A stretch of DNA of 64,000 bases from assembly GCA_965153355.1 (NCBI GenBank), contig OZ231127.1, forward strand, positions 15,624,001 to 15,688,000. Reading direction: 5' to 3'. The DNA comes from Flaccisagitta enflata (lineage: Eukaryota > Chaetognatha > Sagittoidea > Aphragmophora). Every line of letters starts with the position of its first letter. The first letter of the stretch is position 1. The notes beneath the pieces were generated by a model that was given only the letters and a program-made list of their open reading frames with translations, did no database searches and was not told the origin of the DNA. The translations under genes and the position numbers were made by a program. Below, piece by piece: positions 25,200 to 35,740 of the stretch.

Positions 25200-26740
25200 A
25201 CATACTGCCTATCTTGAAACCATTTGAGAATTGTTAAAACTTGCTGGTGTTGTTTATGGAGTCGATAAAGGAGCTTGGTATTTCCAATTTTTTCAAAAAA
25301 TTCATTAACTTTTACTACCCTTTGCCTGTATTTTTGTAATATTTGCTGGGACTTAGGTGGTTTACATAGGTAGAGGTAGTAAAGGTTTTGAATTTTTTAA
25401 TTGACATACAAGTGAAGGAAATAATGTCTTGTCACAGTCGGGTATAAATCTGAAGTCTGGTTTTATGAGATATTAGCTTATTTGTAGTAGTATATTGCTA
25501 GGACTTAGACGTTACATAGGCAAGGGTAGTAAACGTATAGCAATTTTTTCTAATTTGATGCAGTAAGTGTGTCATACTTCCCTACAGTTCGAATTAAATC
25601 TGAAGTCTAGTTTATGAGATATTAGCTTATTTATGTAGTAATATGTTACGCACTTAGGCAGTTTACATAGGCAAAGGGTAGCAAAGTTATGTGAATTCTT
25701 TTTTGATTTGGTATACAAGTAAAGGATATTAATTGAACTGCCCCTGCAAAATTCGAATTAAATCTGAAGTCTGCTTTATAAGATATTAGCTTATTAATGT
25801 AGTAATATGTTACTAGGACTTAGGCGATTTGTATAGAGGATTGGAGTTGATGAATTTGTTTACTTGCTCATTTATTACATTCTGATTTTTCTGTACGATT
25901 GACATCATGGATTTTAAAAGTGGGCTGCAACTACTGTGATGACCTGATACTACTTTTATTATAGTCTGTCTGTTGTCTGTCTGTCTGTCTGTTTAAAACC
26001 TTCTCATATTTTTGGAACCAGACTTCAGAATTTTATGAAACTTTGCTGGTGTTGTTTATAGGTCAATAGGAGCTTGTGTACCAATTTTCAAAAAAATTCA
26101 TTAACTTTTACTACCCATTGCCTATTATTTTTGTAGTAATATTTAGCTGGGACTTAGGTGGTTTACATAGGTAGAGGGTAGTAAAGGTTAATGAATTTTT
26201 TTTTAATTTGGTAAACAAGTAGAGGGTACTAAATAAACTACCCCTGCAAAATTCGAATTAAATCTGAAGTCTGGTTTATGAGATATTAGCTTATTTATGT
26301 AGTAGTATGTTGCTGGGCCTTGGGCAATTTTACATAGGCAAAGGGTAGTAAAGGTAATTTTTTTTCTAATTTAGGTACACAAGTAGAGGGTAGTAAATAA
26401 ATAACCCCTACAAAATTCAAATTAAATCTGAAGTCTGGTTTATATGATATTAGCTTATTTATGTAGTAATATATTACTTCTGACTTTGGTTACATAGGCA
26501 AAGGGTAGCAAAGTTATGTGAATTCTTTTTAATTTAGTAATAAAATAAAAAGGATATTAATTGAGCTGCCCCTGCAAAATTCGGTGAAATCAAGTCTGGT
26601 TTATAAGATATTGAAAAGCTTAATAATGTAGTAATATCACTACTAGGACTTAGGCGATTTGTATAGAGGATTGGAGTTGATGATTTTTGCAACATTTAAT
26701 TCATTCTGATTTTTCTTTAGGTTTGCCATCATGGATTTTC
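25200..26740. repeat. Satellite array, about 160 bp monomer, plus large duplication
   Basis: AATCTGAAGTCTGGTTTATG recurs near 25446, 25597, 25761, 26258, 26426 and 26590, spaced 150-168 bases. Units also share GATATTAGCTTATTTATGTA and TTACATAGGCAAAGGGTAGT. The tail motif GAGGATTGGAGTTGATGA followed by CATTCTGATTTTTCT occurs at both about 25836 and 26668, showing that a block of about 830 bases was itself duplicated. Confidence 0.88.
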
Positions 26741-26744
26741 AGAT

Positions 26745-27105
26745 TCATCTTCAACTACTGTCATCATCTTCAACTACTGTCATCATCTTCTACTACTGTG
26801 ATCATCTTTAACTACTGTTATCCTTCCTTCTACTGTTATCATCTTCTTCTGTCATCATCTTCTTCTATTTCATCATCTTCAGCTCTGTCATCCATCTTCC
26901 TTCTGTCATCATCTGCAACTCTTTGTCATCATCTTCAACTACTGTTATCATCTTCCTCTGTCATCATTTTTCAACTACTGTCATCATTTTCAGCTGTCAC
27001 CATTTTCAACTACTGTCATCATTTTCAACTACTGTCATCATTTTCAACTACTGTCATCATCTTCATCTACTGTCTCATCATCCTCGACTACTGTCTTGTC
27101 ATCTT
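26745..27105. repeat. 18 bp minisatellite
   Basis: Units of about 18 bases (CAACTACTGTCATCATCTT-like) in some twenty variable copies. Open frames across it come from the period being a multiple of three. Confidence 0.9.
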
Positions 27106-27109
27106 ACTA

Positions 27110-27370
27110 AATTTTTTGAAAAATTTTTTTGAAAAATTTTAAAAAATTTTGAAAATTTTTGAAATTTTTAAAAACTAATCAAAATTTTTTAAAAAAAATT
27201 TTTTTTGAAATTTTCAAAAATTTTTTCAAAATTTTTAAATATTCTTTTGAAATTTTGTTTAATTTTTTTTTTTTGAAATTTTGTTTAAATTTTTTGAAAA
27301 TTTTGTTTAAATTTTTTTTGAAATTTTTTTAAAAATTTCTTGCAATTTTAAATATTTTTTTTAAAGACTT
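27110..27370. repeat. A/T homopolymer low-complexity tract
   Basis: Alternating runs of T and A with single G residues (GAAATTTTT-like), strongly self-complementary, followed by a short TCATCA/TTATTA segment. Confidence 0.9.
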
Positions 27371-27736
27371 TTATTGTCATCATCATCATTATTATCATCA
27401 TCATTTCACTATTATTATCATTATCAAAGTTATGTCATCATTAAAACAATATTGAAATTTTTTTGCTTGAAATTGCTGTCTTGTCGTGTATCTCTCTGTC
27501 GAGTTGCGTTTACATGTGAACTTCAAAGTACAGTCCACAGTCAGGGACTGTAATTTTGAAGCTTTTTATGTGATTTCACCTCTCTTTACAAAGGTAAACC
27601 TAGCATGAGAAGGTAGAAAATCTACCTTTCAATGGGACCGATGAGCGGTGCTTACTTTATTTGCCTGTGCAAAGGAGAACTGCAAGGCCTAGGGCAAGGG
27701 TTGTTGTGAGATGCATCCGCAGAACACAAGAAAGTG

Positions 27737-28046
27737 TGATTTGAGGCCTGGAGGGGCGTTTGGGGCCTGAAGTCTTTTGACTTGGGAGTCTCAAGAGCTG
27801 GTTGCAGAGGCCTGGAGAGCTGATTTGAGTCACACAGAGCTGATTTGAGGCTAGAGGAGGCTGATTTGAGGCTGGAGGGGCTAATTTGAGAAGCAGAGCC
27901 TAAATCAAAAACCCTGAGAGTGAGGATATGGCCTCGATGACCCGGCCAGGGCGGACGGAAGGGCGGGGCGAATGGGCGGGCGGGACATTTCAAAATTCCC
28001 CCCTGTGTCCTACAGGACATCGGCCCTTTGGGGCCGCTGCCCAAAA
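27737..28046 (+). mobile_element. GTE element, left TIR missing
   Basis: It starts inside the 20 bp minisatellite (TGATTTGAGGCCTGGAGGGG), passes a GGGCGG-rich run, and ends with the GTE right TIR AAATTCCCCCCTGTGTCCTA then CAGGACATCGGCCCTTTGGG and GCCGCTGCCC. Together with 24572-25074 it brackets the interrupted repeat and satellite block. Confidence 0.78.
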
Positions 28047-28047
28047 A

Positions 28048-28088
28048 GCGAGAGAGCGAGAGAGCGAGAGAGCGAGAGAGCGAGAGCC
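28048..28088. repeat. (GAGAGAGC)n tract
   Basis: About five units of an 8 base GAGAGAGC repeat starting directly at the GTE end. Confidence 0.9.
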
Positions 28089-28559
28089 TGAAATTAATGC
28101 CTACTTGCGATAGCTCACCTTATCAAACTCAGAAACTTCCGTCATCCAGACACAGAGCAGTAGAAAAAAAACAAGGCCGGATACACGGCTACCCTACTCG
28201 CGTGCGGGTGGGCTGAAGCAGTGCTGGAGAAGGTCACTGGGGCATCTGGGCTGGAGCCGCATGCTCAAAATGCTCAAAAACGCCAAAGAAGTACAAAGGG
28301 GACCAACCAACCGACCAGCCGACCGACGGACTGACAAAGCAGGGTGTAGAGTCGCGTACACAAGGGATTTTAAGAACCGCTTGCTTCAAACTAGGAGTAC
28401 TTGAACTTTTATTGTGGTTTCTGGTGGTCAAGTATGTGTGGTATCCATGGCAACTCATTTCAAAATATTTCCCGTAGCGCTTTTTCTTAAATTTCCACTT
28501 TTTTGTGGGTGGGTGGTACAGGCCATAATCAGCCTCTTACATCAGAGAGAGGTAGCTTC

Positions 28560-29270
28560 TAAAGCTCATATCTCCTGAACAGGTCAGGCTGGTAGGCTCA
28601 AATTTGAAACAAATCTTAAAGAGCAGACATGACTCTTTAAATGAGCCCAAATTAACTCAAATGCTCAATTCGTTAAAGCTACAGTCCTCAAAGTTGATGT
28701 GTTATATCCAGTCTTTTCCACCATCAGAAGAAGGTAACATCTAAAGCTCCTTATCTCCAAAACAGGTGAGCAATTGAGCTCAATTTGGGCTCATTTAAAA
28801 GACAGGGCACAGCTCACTAGGCAAGAGCGGAAATTAGTCAATGTCAATGTGGAACTGATCCTCGAAGTTGAGTAAACATTTCCAGTCTTTCCGCCCGACA
28901 GGTAGCTTCTAAAGCTCATATCTCCTTAACAGGTGAGCTATTGAGCTCAATTTGGGCTCATTTAAGAGCAGGCAGAGCTCTTTCAAATGAGCCCAAGTTG
29001 AGCTCAATTGCTCAATTCGTTTAGGAGCGACAGTCTTCCAAAGCTTATGTTTTTTACATCCTTATCCATCAGAAGAAGCTAAAATCAAATATATCTCTTG
29101 AATGAAATATAAATCAAATATATCTCTTGAATGAATTGAGCAATTGTCCTCAACTTAAGCTCGTTTTAAAAGGCAGACGCAGCTCTTTAAAATAAGCCCA
29201 AGTTGAGCTCAATTGCTCAATTCGTCTAGGAGCAACAGTCCTCTAAAGTTAATGTCATTTTCAGAAAAGT
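28560..29270. repeat. Left-arm tandem units, about 175 bp
   Basis: AAAGCTCATATCTCC or close variants recur near 28560, 28742 and 28913, with a weaker unit from about 29095. Each unit holds the inverted pair CAATTTGGGCTCATTT and AAATGAGCCCAAATTG around a short loop, so each unit is itself a palindrome. Confidence 0.8.
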
Positions 29271-29448
29271 GACAAAAGCTACTTACTCACACACTGCAGC
29301 ATCTTTACTACCTAGAACATAAGTCTTCGTTCACTTGGACCAAAGCATAGCGGACCCACGCGGACAGATGGATGGTATTGAATTGAAACACATCTTTTTG
29401 TAGTGAACTGCGATACAGCGATATATATTGTAGCAAAATACTATGTTT

Positions 29449-29793
29449 ATACCATATTTTTTCCATTTATCGCCCCCCTCCAATTAACGCCCCCCCTCTT
29501 TTTGCTCCTCAGAACAATGATTTGAGAGAAGATGAAGAGGCAAACAATCTTTAAAAATGGACGGATTATGATTATATCGGTGTTTTTTATGGGGCTTTAA
29601 TAAGTAACAAGTAAAAAATGTTTCCTTGACACAAAATCTTGCATTTCTGATATTCAAAGAAGCATTCATTGTGAATGACATAGGATAAAAGAGTGCTTAC
29701 AAATCAAAAGGGGCGCTAATTAAAAGGTAAAATAACAATATCTTTTTTTCAATTTCATAAGCGCCTGGGGCGCTAATTAGAAAAAATACGGTA
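29449..29793. mobile_element. TIR element with ACCGTATTTTTTC ends (nested)
   Basis: The left end TACCATATTTTTTCCATTTA then TCGCCCCCCTCCAATTAACG is mirrored at the right by TACCGTATTTTTTCTAATTA and GCGCC on the minus strand. It is the same family as 16843-18175 and lies inside the 5 kb element. Confidence 0.78.
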
Positions 29794-29903
29794 ACCATTT
29801 CATGAATTCACAATGAAAACGAGTAATTGAGGAGTGATTTGAATCCAGGAATTCTTCAATTATCATTAGAAAATTTCAACTACCAAAATGAATAAATATT
29901 GAG

Positions 29904-30521
29904 AATACTACCTAGGAAATAATTATGGAATCAACTTCAACCATAGATATCTTGGCTTCTAAAAATGCCAAATAACTTTTTCAAAAAAGCAAATAAATCT
30001 ACATAAAAAAATCTTCAAGATGAGTTCAATCTGGTCTCTGTAGCTCAAACCGTTTAGAAATGACAAGCAAACGAGTGAAAACTTTCATTTTCAAAATGGG
30101 TAGAAAAAAGTGAAAATGATAGAACACATAAATTAGGGCTTTCTTCTGCTTGAGATATCTCCGCGTCTAGAATCGCAAGTAACTTTTTTAAAAAAAGCAA
30201 ATATATCTACATAGAAAAATCTTCAAGATGAGCGCAATCTGGTTTCTGTGGCTTCAACCGTTCAGAAATTACAAGCAAAACAATGGAAACTCTCCAATAA
30301 ATGATAAACTGGCAATAACCGCTCACAGATGGCAGAACAAGACCCTAATAACCTGTATGAGATTCTTTATCAACCGCCCCCTAGCTGCAAAACTGTAGAT
30401 ATTAGTTAACAAAAACGTAACATGAAGTGCTTATGCAATCAGTAACATGGTTTTAACAGAATTTGTTTGATAAATCAAATCGCACCCATTTTGATTCCAT
30501 AATTATTTCCTAGATAGTATT
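29904..30521. mobile_element. TIR element with CCTAGGAAATAATTATGG ends (nested)
   Basis: AATACTACCTAGGAAATAAT then TATGGAATC at the left is matched by the inverse AATACTATCTAGGAAATAAT then TATGGAATC at the right (29 bp TIR). Inside, a segment of about 180 bases is duplicated: ATCTTCAAGATGAGTTCAAT near 30010 and ATCTTCAAGATGAGCGCAAT near 30221. No clear target duplication was found. Confidence 0.8.
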
Positions 30522-30670
30522 AAGGTCTGAGTGATACAAATTAACTAACGCAATCTTCTACAAACCTATGTGAGCAACAGGGCCAGGTGAATTGGCAATT
30601 TGTCTGAGACAAAAAACCACAAAGAAATATGTAACGATATTTGTAAAGTATGGAACCAGAAGCACATCGA

Positions 30671-30982
30671 CTAACTGTCACTTATTCCCCTTATTCTATA
30701 CGTTTTGAGCTGTAACGAACAACAGCTTCTCTCAGTCGAGCTGCATGTGTAGGGTGGCTTTCTCGGACTTTGAAACGTTTCCATGTTCTGAGGAAATCCT
30801 GCTGCTTCACCGGTTTGCTCGGCGTACACTCCAAGCCCAGTGGGGTGTTTGTCGAGCCATTGTTCAACGTGGAGACCAAGAATGTGCATTTTCCACGGAA
30901 CCGAAACATTGATGTTCAGAACCTCACTGGCATTTTCCCGAAAAAAGGCGATTCGCTCAGCGTAGTCGGCACACAGATTCAT
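30671..30982 (-). pseudogene. Frameshifted transposase-like C-terminal fragment
   Basis: The minus-strand frame reads SVPWKMHILGLHVEQWL, then DKHPTGLGVYAEQTGEA, and then loses sense. The other minus frame at 30691-30909 continues with FLRTWKRFKVRESHPTH then AARLREAVVRYSSKRI before a stop. A pattern of Lys-x-His-x-Leu, GLGxYxEQxGE, then a W-x-R-[FY]-K-V segment is familiar to me from uncharacterised transposon-associated proteins of invertebrates, but I cannot name the superfamily. One indel separates the two parts, so it is broken. It lies inside the 5 kb TIR element and may be the remnant of its transposase or a nested element. Confidence 0.6.
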
Positions 30983-31000
30983 GCCAAAACACGCTGATAT

Positions 31001-31010
31001 GAGAGAGAGA

Positions 31011-31057
<47 letters not shown>
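31001..31057. repeat. (GA)n microsatellite
   Basis: A GA tract of about 57 bases just after the pseudogene fragment. Confidence 0.96.
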
Positions 31058-31059
<2 letters not shown>

Positions 31060-31086
31060 ACATGACTAAAACCTGCTTTGTAAAGT

Positions 31087-31186
31087 TAGTCGTCTATGAC
31101 GGTTTTGAGCTCACTGCCCTAGTGACTTCATCACTGCCCCTGCCCACCCCTACGCGACTAGAGTAGCCGTGTATCCGGCCTTGTTT
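31087..31186 (-). mobile_element. AHE copy, internally deleted
   Basis: A broken hairpin (TAGTCGTCTATGAC) is followed by CTAGTGACTTCATCACTGCC and CACCCCTACGCGACTAGAGT, then AGCCGTGTATCCGGCCTTGT. The tetranucleotide run is missing. Confidence 0.75.
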
Positions 31187-31228
31187 CGGTACATCTGAGC
31201 GCTATTACTCAATGAGAACCAGTTTTTT

Positions 31229-31675
31229 GGGCAGCGGCCCCGAAGGGGACGAAGTCCTGTGGAACACAGGGGACTTTCGTTCGTTCGTTCGTTTGTCCAT
31301 TCTTCCCCCAGGCCTCTCAGGCTGAACTCTGCCCCCTCAGGCCTTGAGTCTGCCCTCTCAGGCCTGAAATTAACCCTTTCAGGCCTGAAACTTGTCCTCT
31401 CAGGCCTTGAATCTGCCTTCTCAGCCCTGAAATCTGCCCTTTCAGATTCCAGGCCTGAGAGGCAGATTTCAGGCCTGAAAAGCAGATTTTAGGCCTAAGA
31501 GGGCAGATTTCAGGCCTGAGGTTGAGGGCAGACGGACAGATGGTCGAACAAACAAAAATCCCCTGTGTTCTGGGACTTCATCCCCAGGGCTGCTGCCTGT
31601 GTCAGGTTACAATCATGCAAAGCAGGGCAGGGTATCGCTGACCACATATTGACCTGGGGCGACCTGTTTTACTCC
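31229..31675. mobile_element. GTE element with long right end
   Basis: The left TIR is GGGCAGCGGCCCCGAAGGGG then ACGAAGTCCTGTGGAACACA. The middle is a 21 bp minisatellite (CTCTCAGGCCTGAAATCTGC) that switches to its own reverse complement at about 31450, so the minisatellite is palindromic. The right side carries the inverse TIR and extends to GGGCGACCTG, matching the long left end at 5367. Confidence 0.82.
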
Positions 31676-31961
31676 TCACTCATTATAATGGTTTTTTTTT
31701 CCAAACCTTGGACAACATTACGCACAGCCCGCATCGATTCGATAATTGGTGCGCATGTGATTGGCAATTTTGCAGCCTTTTCATCAACAGCATCCAGCAA
31801 CTTTTTGGAATTCCCACCATCGAATCCTCTGCCTAAAGTATTTTATGAATGAACAGTTTCGTTCAAGTTTTTTCCTCTCTCCACTATTTTACACTAGTTT
31901 AGGCGGGGCATAGGTTTTAGTTATTCATACATATATGTTACGCATATGCTGAAGAAATGGG

Positions 31962-32361
31962 GTGAGAGCAGGGCAGCGGCCCCAAAGGGCCGATGTCCTG
32001 TAGGACACAGGGGTGAATTTCCAGACGTCCTGAAAAGGCCTTTGGGCGTTGGGGCTATTTCCCATGTTAATCAATGGGAATCTCGCATTTTTGCATTTTT
32101 TGTCAATTTTCCATGTCATTCAATGGGAATTTTGCATTTCTTCAATTTTCCATGTTATTCAATGGAATTTGAGGCTCAGAAGCTTTGGCAGAGGACGAGC
32201 GGACGTGCGGACGGATGGACGGGCGGACGGACGACGGACGGAGGACGGACGGACGGATGAATGTGGAGCAGGCAGACGGACGGACAGACAGACGGACGGA
32301 CGGACAGACGTCTGAAATACCCCTGTGTCTACAGGACATCGGCCCTGGGGCCGCTGCCCAA
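31962..32361. mobile_element. GTE element with complete TIRs
   Basis: It starts GGGCAGCGGCCCCAAAGGGC then CGATGTCCTGTAGGACACAG and ends with the inverse. Here the inner minisatellite is a different one: three units around TTTTCCATGTYATTCAATGG at 32060-32170. A GGACGGACG/GACAGACGG run follows at 32200-32310. Confidence 0.85.
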
Positions 32362-32579
32362 AAAGAAAATGAAAGTGGAAAAATATTTTCCACAAACCAT
32401 GAACTCAGGATGACATCATGGCCACTATTCATTTCTAACCCACGCTTCATCATTCATGACTCAACATTCATTAATCATCATTTTTGTTCATTGCGGTACT
32501 TTTTAGTTGCATTTTGATGTTGCAGTTGTAATTTTCTGTGTGTGTGACTGTGTGTGGGGTGGGCAAGGATTTGTTCAGG

Positions 32580-33180
32580 AGATGTGAGTTTTACAAGTTA
32601 CCTTCTTCTGATGTTCAAGGATGTAAAAAACATAAGCTTTGGAAGACTGTCGCTCCCAAACGAATTGAGTAATTGACCTCAATTTGGGCTCATTTTAAAG
32701 AGCTGCGTCTGCTCTTTAAAATGAGCCCAAATTGAGCTCAATTGCTCAATTCGTTTAGGAGATATGAGCTTTAGAAGTTACCTTCTACTGATGGAAAAGA
32801 CTGGAAATAACATCAACTTTGGAGGACTGTAGCTCCTAAACGAATTGAGTAATTGACCTCAACTTGGGCTCATTTTAAAGAGCTGCGTCTGCTCTTTAAA
32901 ATGAGCCCAAATTGAGCTCAATTGCTCAATTCGTTTTGGAGATATGAGCTTTAGAAGTTACCTTCTTCTGATGGAAAAGACAGGAAATAACATCAACTTT
33001 GGAGGACTGTAGCTCCTAAAGGAATTGAGCAATTGAGCTCAATTTTGGCTCATTTTAAAGAGCTGCGTCTGCTCTTTAAAATGAGCCTAAATTGAGCTCA
33101 ATTGCTCAATTCGTTTAGGAGATATGAGCTTTAGAAGCTACCTCTCTCTGATGTAAGGGGCTGATTATGGCCTGTACGAC
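32580..33180. repeat. Right-arm tandem units, about 180 bp
   Basis: GGAGATATGAGCTTTAGAAG recurs near 32758, 32938 and 33118 (180 base spacing), and TTTAAAGAGCTGCGTCTGCT near 32694, 32874 and 33054. Each unit is a palindrome built on GGGCTCATTTTAAAGAGC and GCTCTTTAAAATGAGCCC with a short loop. The copies are far more alike than those of the left arm. Confidence 0.92.
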
Positions 33181-33462
33181 CCACCCACAAAAAAGTCGAA
33201 GTTTTAAAAAAAGCGCTACGGGAAATATTTTGAAATGAATTGCCATGGATACCACACATACTTGACCACCAGAAACCACAATAAAAGTTCAATTACTCCT
33301 AGTTTAAAGCAAGCGGTTCTTAGAATCCCTTGTGCGTAGCACGCGACTAAAAATGAAAGCAAAACAATTGAGGTGAAGCTGATCTTCTACGCAACATGAA
33401 ACAGGCCAACCGGTTGCAACCGTTTTATGAGCCCAGAAAAGAAAAAAAATCAATGAACAAGT

Positions 33463-33709
33463 GATGTGGGTTCACAGTATCGTTGCGAGTGGGTGGGCAC
33501 GGGCATGCAACCCCCATCCACACCTTCCCCCTTCCCCCAAACGCTCTCAACCAAAGACAATCACAATCACAATCGCAGAATCATAAATGCGCGTTTTCAC
33601 ACTTTTCAACTCTAGCATGACCCATAGACGGATCAACGGATCGACGGGCGGACCGACAGACCAAATGATCAACGGTCGGCCTCTTATAGAGTTGCACACG
33701 CACAACTAA
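33463..33709 (+). mobile_element. AHE copy, GTTCACAGTATCG 5' variant
   Basis: It begins GTGATGTGGGTTCACAGTAT, has GTTGCGAGTGGGTGGGCACG, a C-rich middle, a GACN run, CCTCTTATAGAGTTGCACAC and ends GCACAACTAAAAC. The hairpin stem is shortened by substitutions. Confidence 0.78.
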
Positions 33710-33726
33710 AACAAGGCGTGATCCAA

Positions 33727-33728
<2 letters not shown>

Positions 33729-33818
<90 letters not shown>
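33729..33818. repeat. (CT)n microsatellite
   Basis: A CT tract of about 90 bases, 20 bases after the AHE end. Confidence 0.97.
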
Positions 33819-33825
<7 letters not shown>

Positions 33826-34008
33826 TCTCGCACTTTACTCAAAGCCAGGAAAGGGGGAAATAGATTGCGAGCTTGCGGGATGGATGATGTATGACACATT
33901 TGGTTCACTTAGTTGACTCAAGAGCGAAAACATCAAACACAAAATGTTAAAAAGCCTCATAGGCTATGACAAGGCGCGAGGCTGGAATCAAAACCCAGAA
34001 TAATCTTA

Positions 34009-34184
34009 CAGTGGGACCCCGCAATGACAGACCCCCTTTTAAAGGTTCCCCATCAAAAAAGATCAACATTTTAAGGTCCCAATTATTAATTTTATATGTG
34101 ATTTCACCTCTCTTTAAAGGTGAACCTAGCATGAAGGTGAAAAATCTTCCTTTCCAATGGGACCGATGAGGCGAGGTCCTACTG
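34009..34184. mobile_element. pogo/Tigger-like MITE
   Basis: The left end CAGTGGGACCCCGC and the inverse of the right end CAGTAGGACCTCGC are TIRs of about 14 bases; TA precedes the left end. The 176 base element has no coding capacity. CAGTGGGACCYCG-type ends are familiar from pogo/Tigger elements. Homology to 27560-27735 extends past the right TIR to about 34255, so a larger unit has been copied. Confidence 0.65.
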
Positions 34185-34262
34185 TTTTTGCCTGTGCAAG
34201 GAAGAACACAAGGCCTAGGGCAAGGGTTGTTAATGAGATGCATCCGCTTGAAATGCAAGAAA

Positions 34263-35282
34263 AAAAAATGATATTGATATTAATATTGATGATCCTGCCT
34301 AGAAAAAAAAGTGCAACTCTATGAACCTGAAGTCTTTTGGTAAATTGCATCGTTCCCTCATGTAAAGATCCGAGGATGCATCTGGAAAGAGAATCGTTCA
34401 CGGTTACAACAATTCAAGTTGCTGCAAGAAAACAAGGCCACGAGATGTCCAAAAGATGCGTCCTCTTCCGATACAAGATAATATAAGGGATAAGAGATGA
34501 AGAGATCAAAAATCTTGAAATGGCGTTGAGAAGATCCCGCGTTGAACAGACGGACCAAGGCCTACGGCCAAGAAACAAAAAGCTCATTTGCATACTGCAG
34601 TCAGGAAACAAAAGAACTATACCTTTTTAACTTTACAACTTTTGTCACACGGAATGGACATTTGATTGTCAATACATTGCTGAAGAAGTGATTTGTATTG
34701 AATAAAAAGCGATTTATAACAGTATCCGTTTAAAGGCATACCAATTCGTCGCTTTTTGCCACGGCATAGCTGTGTTCTTGGCTACAATATATACTTTTTA
34801 AAAACCTCTCCAACTTCTACGATATTTGTGACCCTGCTCACCTATATTGCGGACACGTAACTTATATCTTTGCAGGCCCAATTAGGGTCGAATTTCTTAA
34901 CACCGTTGATGGGTATCAAGCAATGGACGTTAACTTTTATATACTAGGTTATAATGAAGTTATAAGCTTCAGGTTAAAGCTAAAGAGACTTGATGGCACA
35001 CTGATAGCAACCTGTCATATCAGAGATACGAAGCAATCGGGCCATCTTTGACTCGTTGTCATTCTGACTGCAGTGTAGAGAAAGCTTTAACATAGACGCG
35101 ATTTCTAATCAAGTTGATGTGAGATATTTTCTCTCCAGAGACTCTCGATTTTCTACTACGTGGCCGCATGGAAAAAGAGACAAGACCGATGAAGCCACGC
35201 GGAGAGAGGGCCAAGAAGATAGTACCGGTAGAGAATCAACTCATTGTTAGCCAGGGGGAGTTAAGCCTTTTTGCCCGTTTTC
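34263..35282. other. No recognisable feature
   Basis: No gene is supported. A plus-strand frame near 34388-34475 looks protein-like over 29 codons but has no splice support. At about 34850 there is a weak AHE hairpin remnant (TTGCGGACACGTAACTTATA). Confidence 0.4.
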
Positions 35283-35452
35283 TAGTTGCGGACACGCAAC
35301 TCTATAAGAGCCTTTGTCCGTCCGTCCGTCCATCGGTCCATTAGTCCGTTGGTCCGTCGGTGTGCACGAGTCGAAAAGTGTTTAAGCGCGCATTGCCGCC
35401 CCTGCCCACCCGTCCGCAATTGGTATGGCCGTGTATCCGGCCTTGTTTTTTT
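35283..35452 (-). mobile_element. AHE copy, complete type A
   Basis: The plus strand starts TAGTTGCGGACACGCAACTC then TATAAGAGCCTTTGTCCGTC, has a GTCC/GTCG run, CCCACCCGTCCGCAATTGGT and ends ATGGCCGTGTATCCGGCCTT. Hairpin and box still match with one substitution. Confidence 0.88.
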
Positions 35453-35640
35453 TTTCAAAAAGGCGCCCGTGTATGACGCAGAATGTAAATATTTGTTAGT
35501 GGGTCAGATCTGGTGCTGGTTTTACCTCAGTTTTAGTGTAAAACATGACATAGCTATTGGGTTGCTCAACACAGCCAAAACGAGTTTTCAAAGATATATT
35601 CAGCAGATCTCAGTAGATCTAAATTTCAGTGTTTTTTTTT

Positions 35641-35711
35641 AGCGGGATTCGAACTCACGCCGAGGTAGGCTCCCTCTGTCTATCATTGTCCGTCCTTTCG
35701 ACCATCCCGAC
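35641..35711 (-). tRNA. tRNA-like relic or SINE head
   Basis: On the minus strand the sequence carries an A-box-like TGGTCGAAAGG and a B-box-like GAGTTCGAATCCCGC 45 bases later, in tRNA-like spacing. A short GAGG...CCTC stem sits where a class II variable arm would be. The 5' GTCGGGA has no matching 3' acceptor strand; a run of nine A residues follows instead. This fits a tRNA-derived SINE promoter or a decayed tRNA pseudogene, not a working tRNA. Confidence 0.45.
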
Positions 35712-35740
35712 ATCAGCATTACTACCCTATCTCAAGTGTA

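Larger units (their letters stand above)
25078..27735 (+). mobile_element. Interrupted copy of the 34.0 kb repeat
   Basis: 25078-25112 (CCCCATCAAGAAAGGTCAAC) matches 34048-34085, and 27560-27735 (TATGTGATTTCACCTCTCTT through AGGCCTAGGGCAAGGGTTGT) matches 34094-34255. In the uninterrupted copy these two parts are about 20 bases apart. Here 2.4 kb of tandem repeats lie between them, so those repeats sit inside an older repeat copy. Confidence 0.65.
28359..33334. mobile_element. 4,976 bp element with 0.75-0.9 kb TIRs
   Basis: The left arm (28359 to about 29270) and right arm (about 32580 to 33334) are inverted copies starting CACAAGGGATTYTAAGAACC then GCTTGCTT. The 4 bp direct repeat CGTA flanks the element (28355-28358, 33335-33338). 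Shared landmarks include TTGTGGTTTCTGGTGGTCAA, AAAATATTTCCCGTAGCGCT and CAGGCCATAATCAGCC. The inner parts of both arms are 170-180 bp tandem units. Between the arms lie other repeats and a broken transposase-like frame. A 4 bp duplication is compatible with several DNA transposon superfamilies; I cannot assign one. Confidence 0.9.
28173..33349 (+). mobile_element. AHE copy, type B, split by a 5 kb insertion
   Basis: The 5' part is 28173-28358 (ACAAGGCCGGATACACGGCT, box ACTCGCGTGCGGGTGGGC, a GACC run, GACAAAGCAGGGTGTAGAGT) and ends in the middle of the terminal hairpin. The remaining hairpin half (GCACGCGACTAAAAA) is at 33339-33349, after the insertion. Removing the insert and one CGTA restores AGTCGCGTAGCACGCGACT, the hairpin seen in intact copies. 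Confidence 0.88.
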
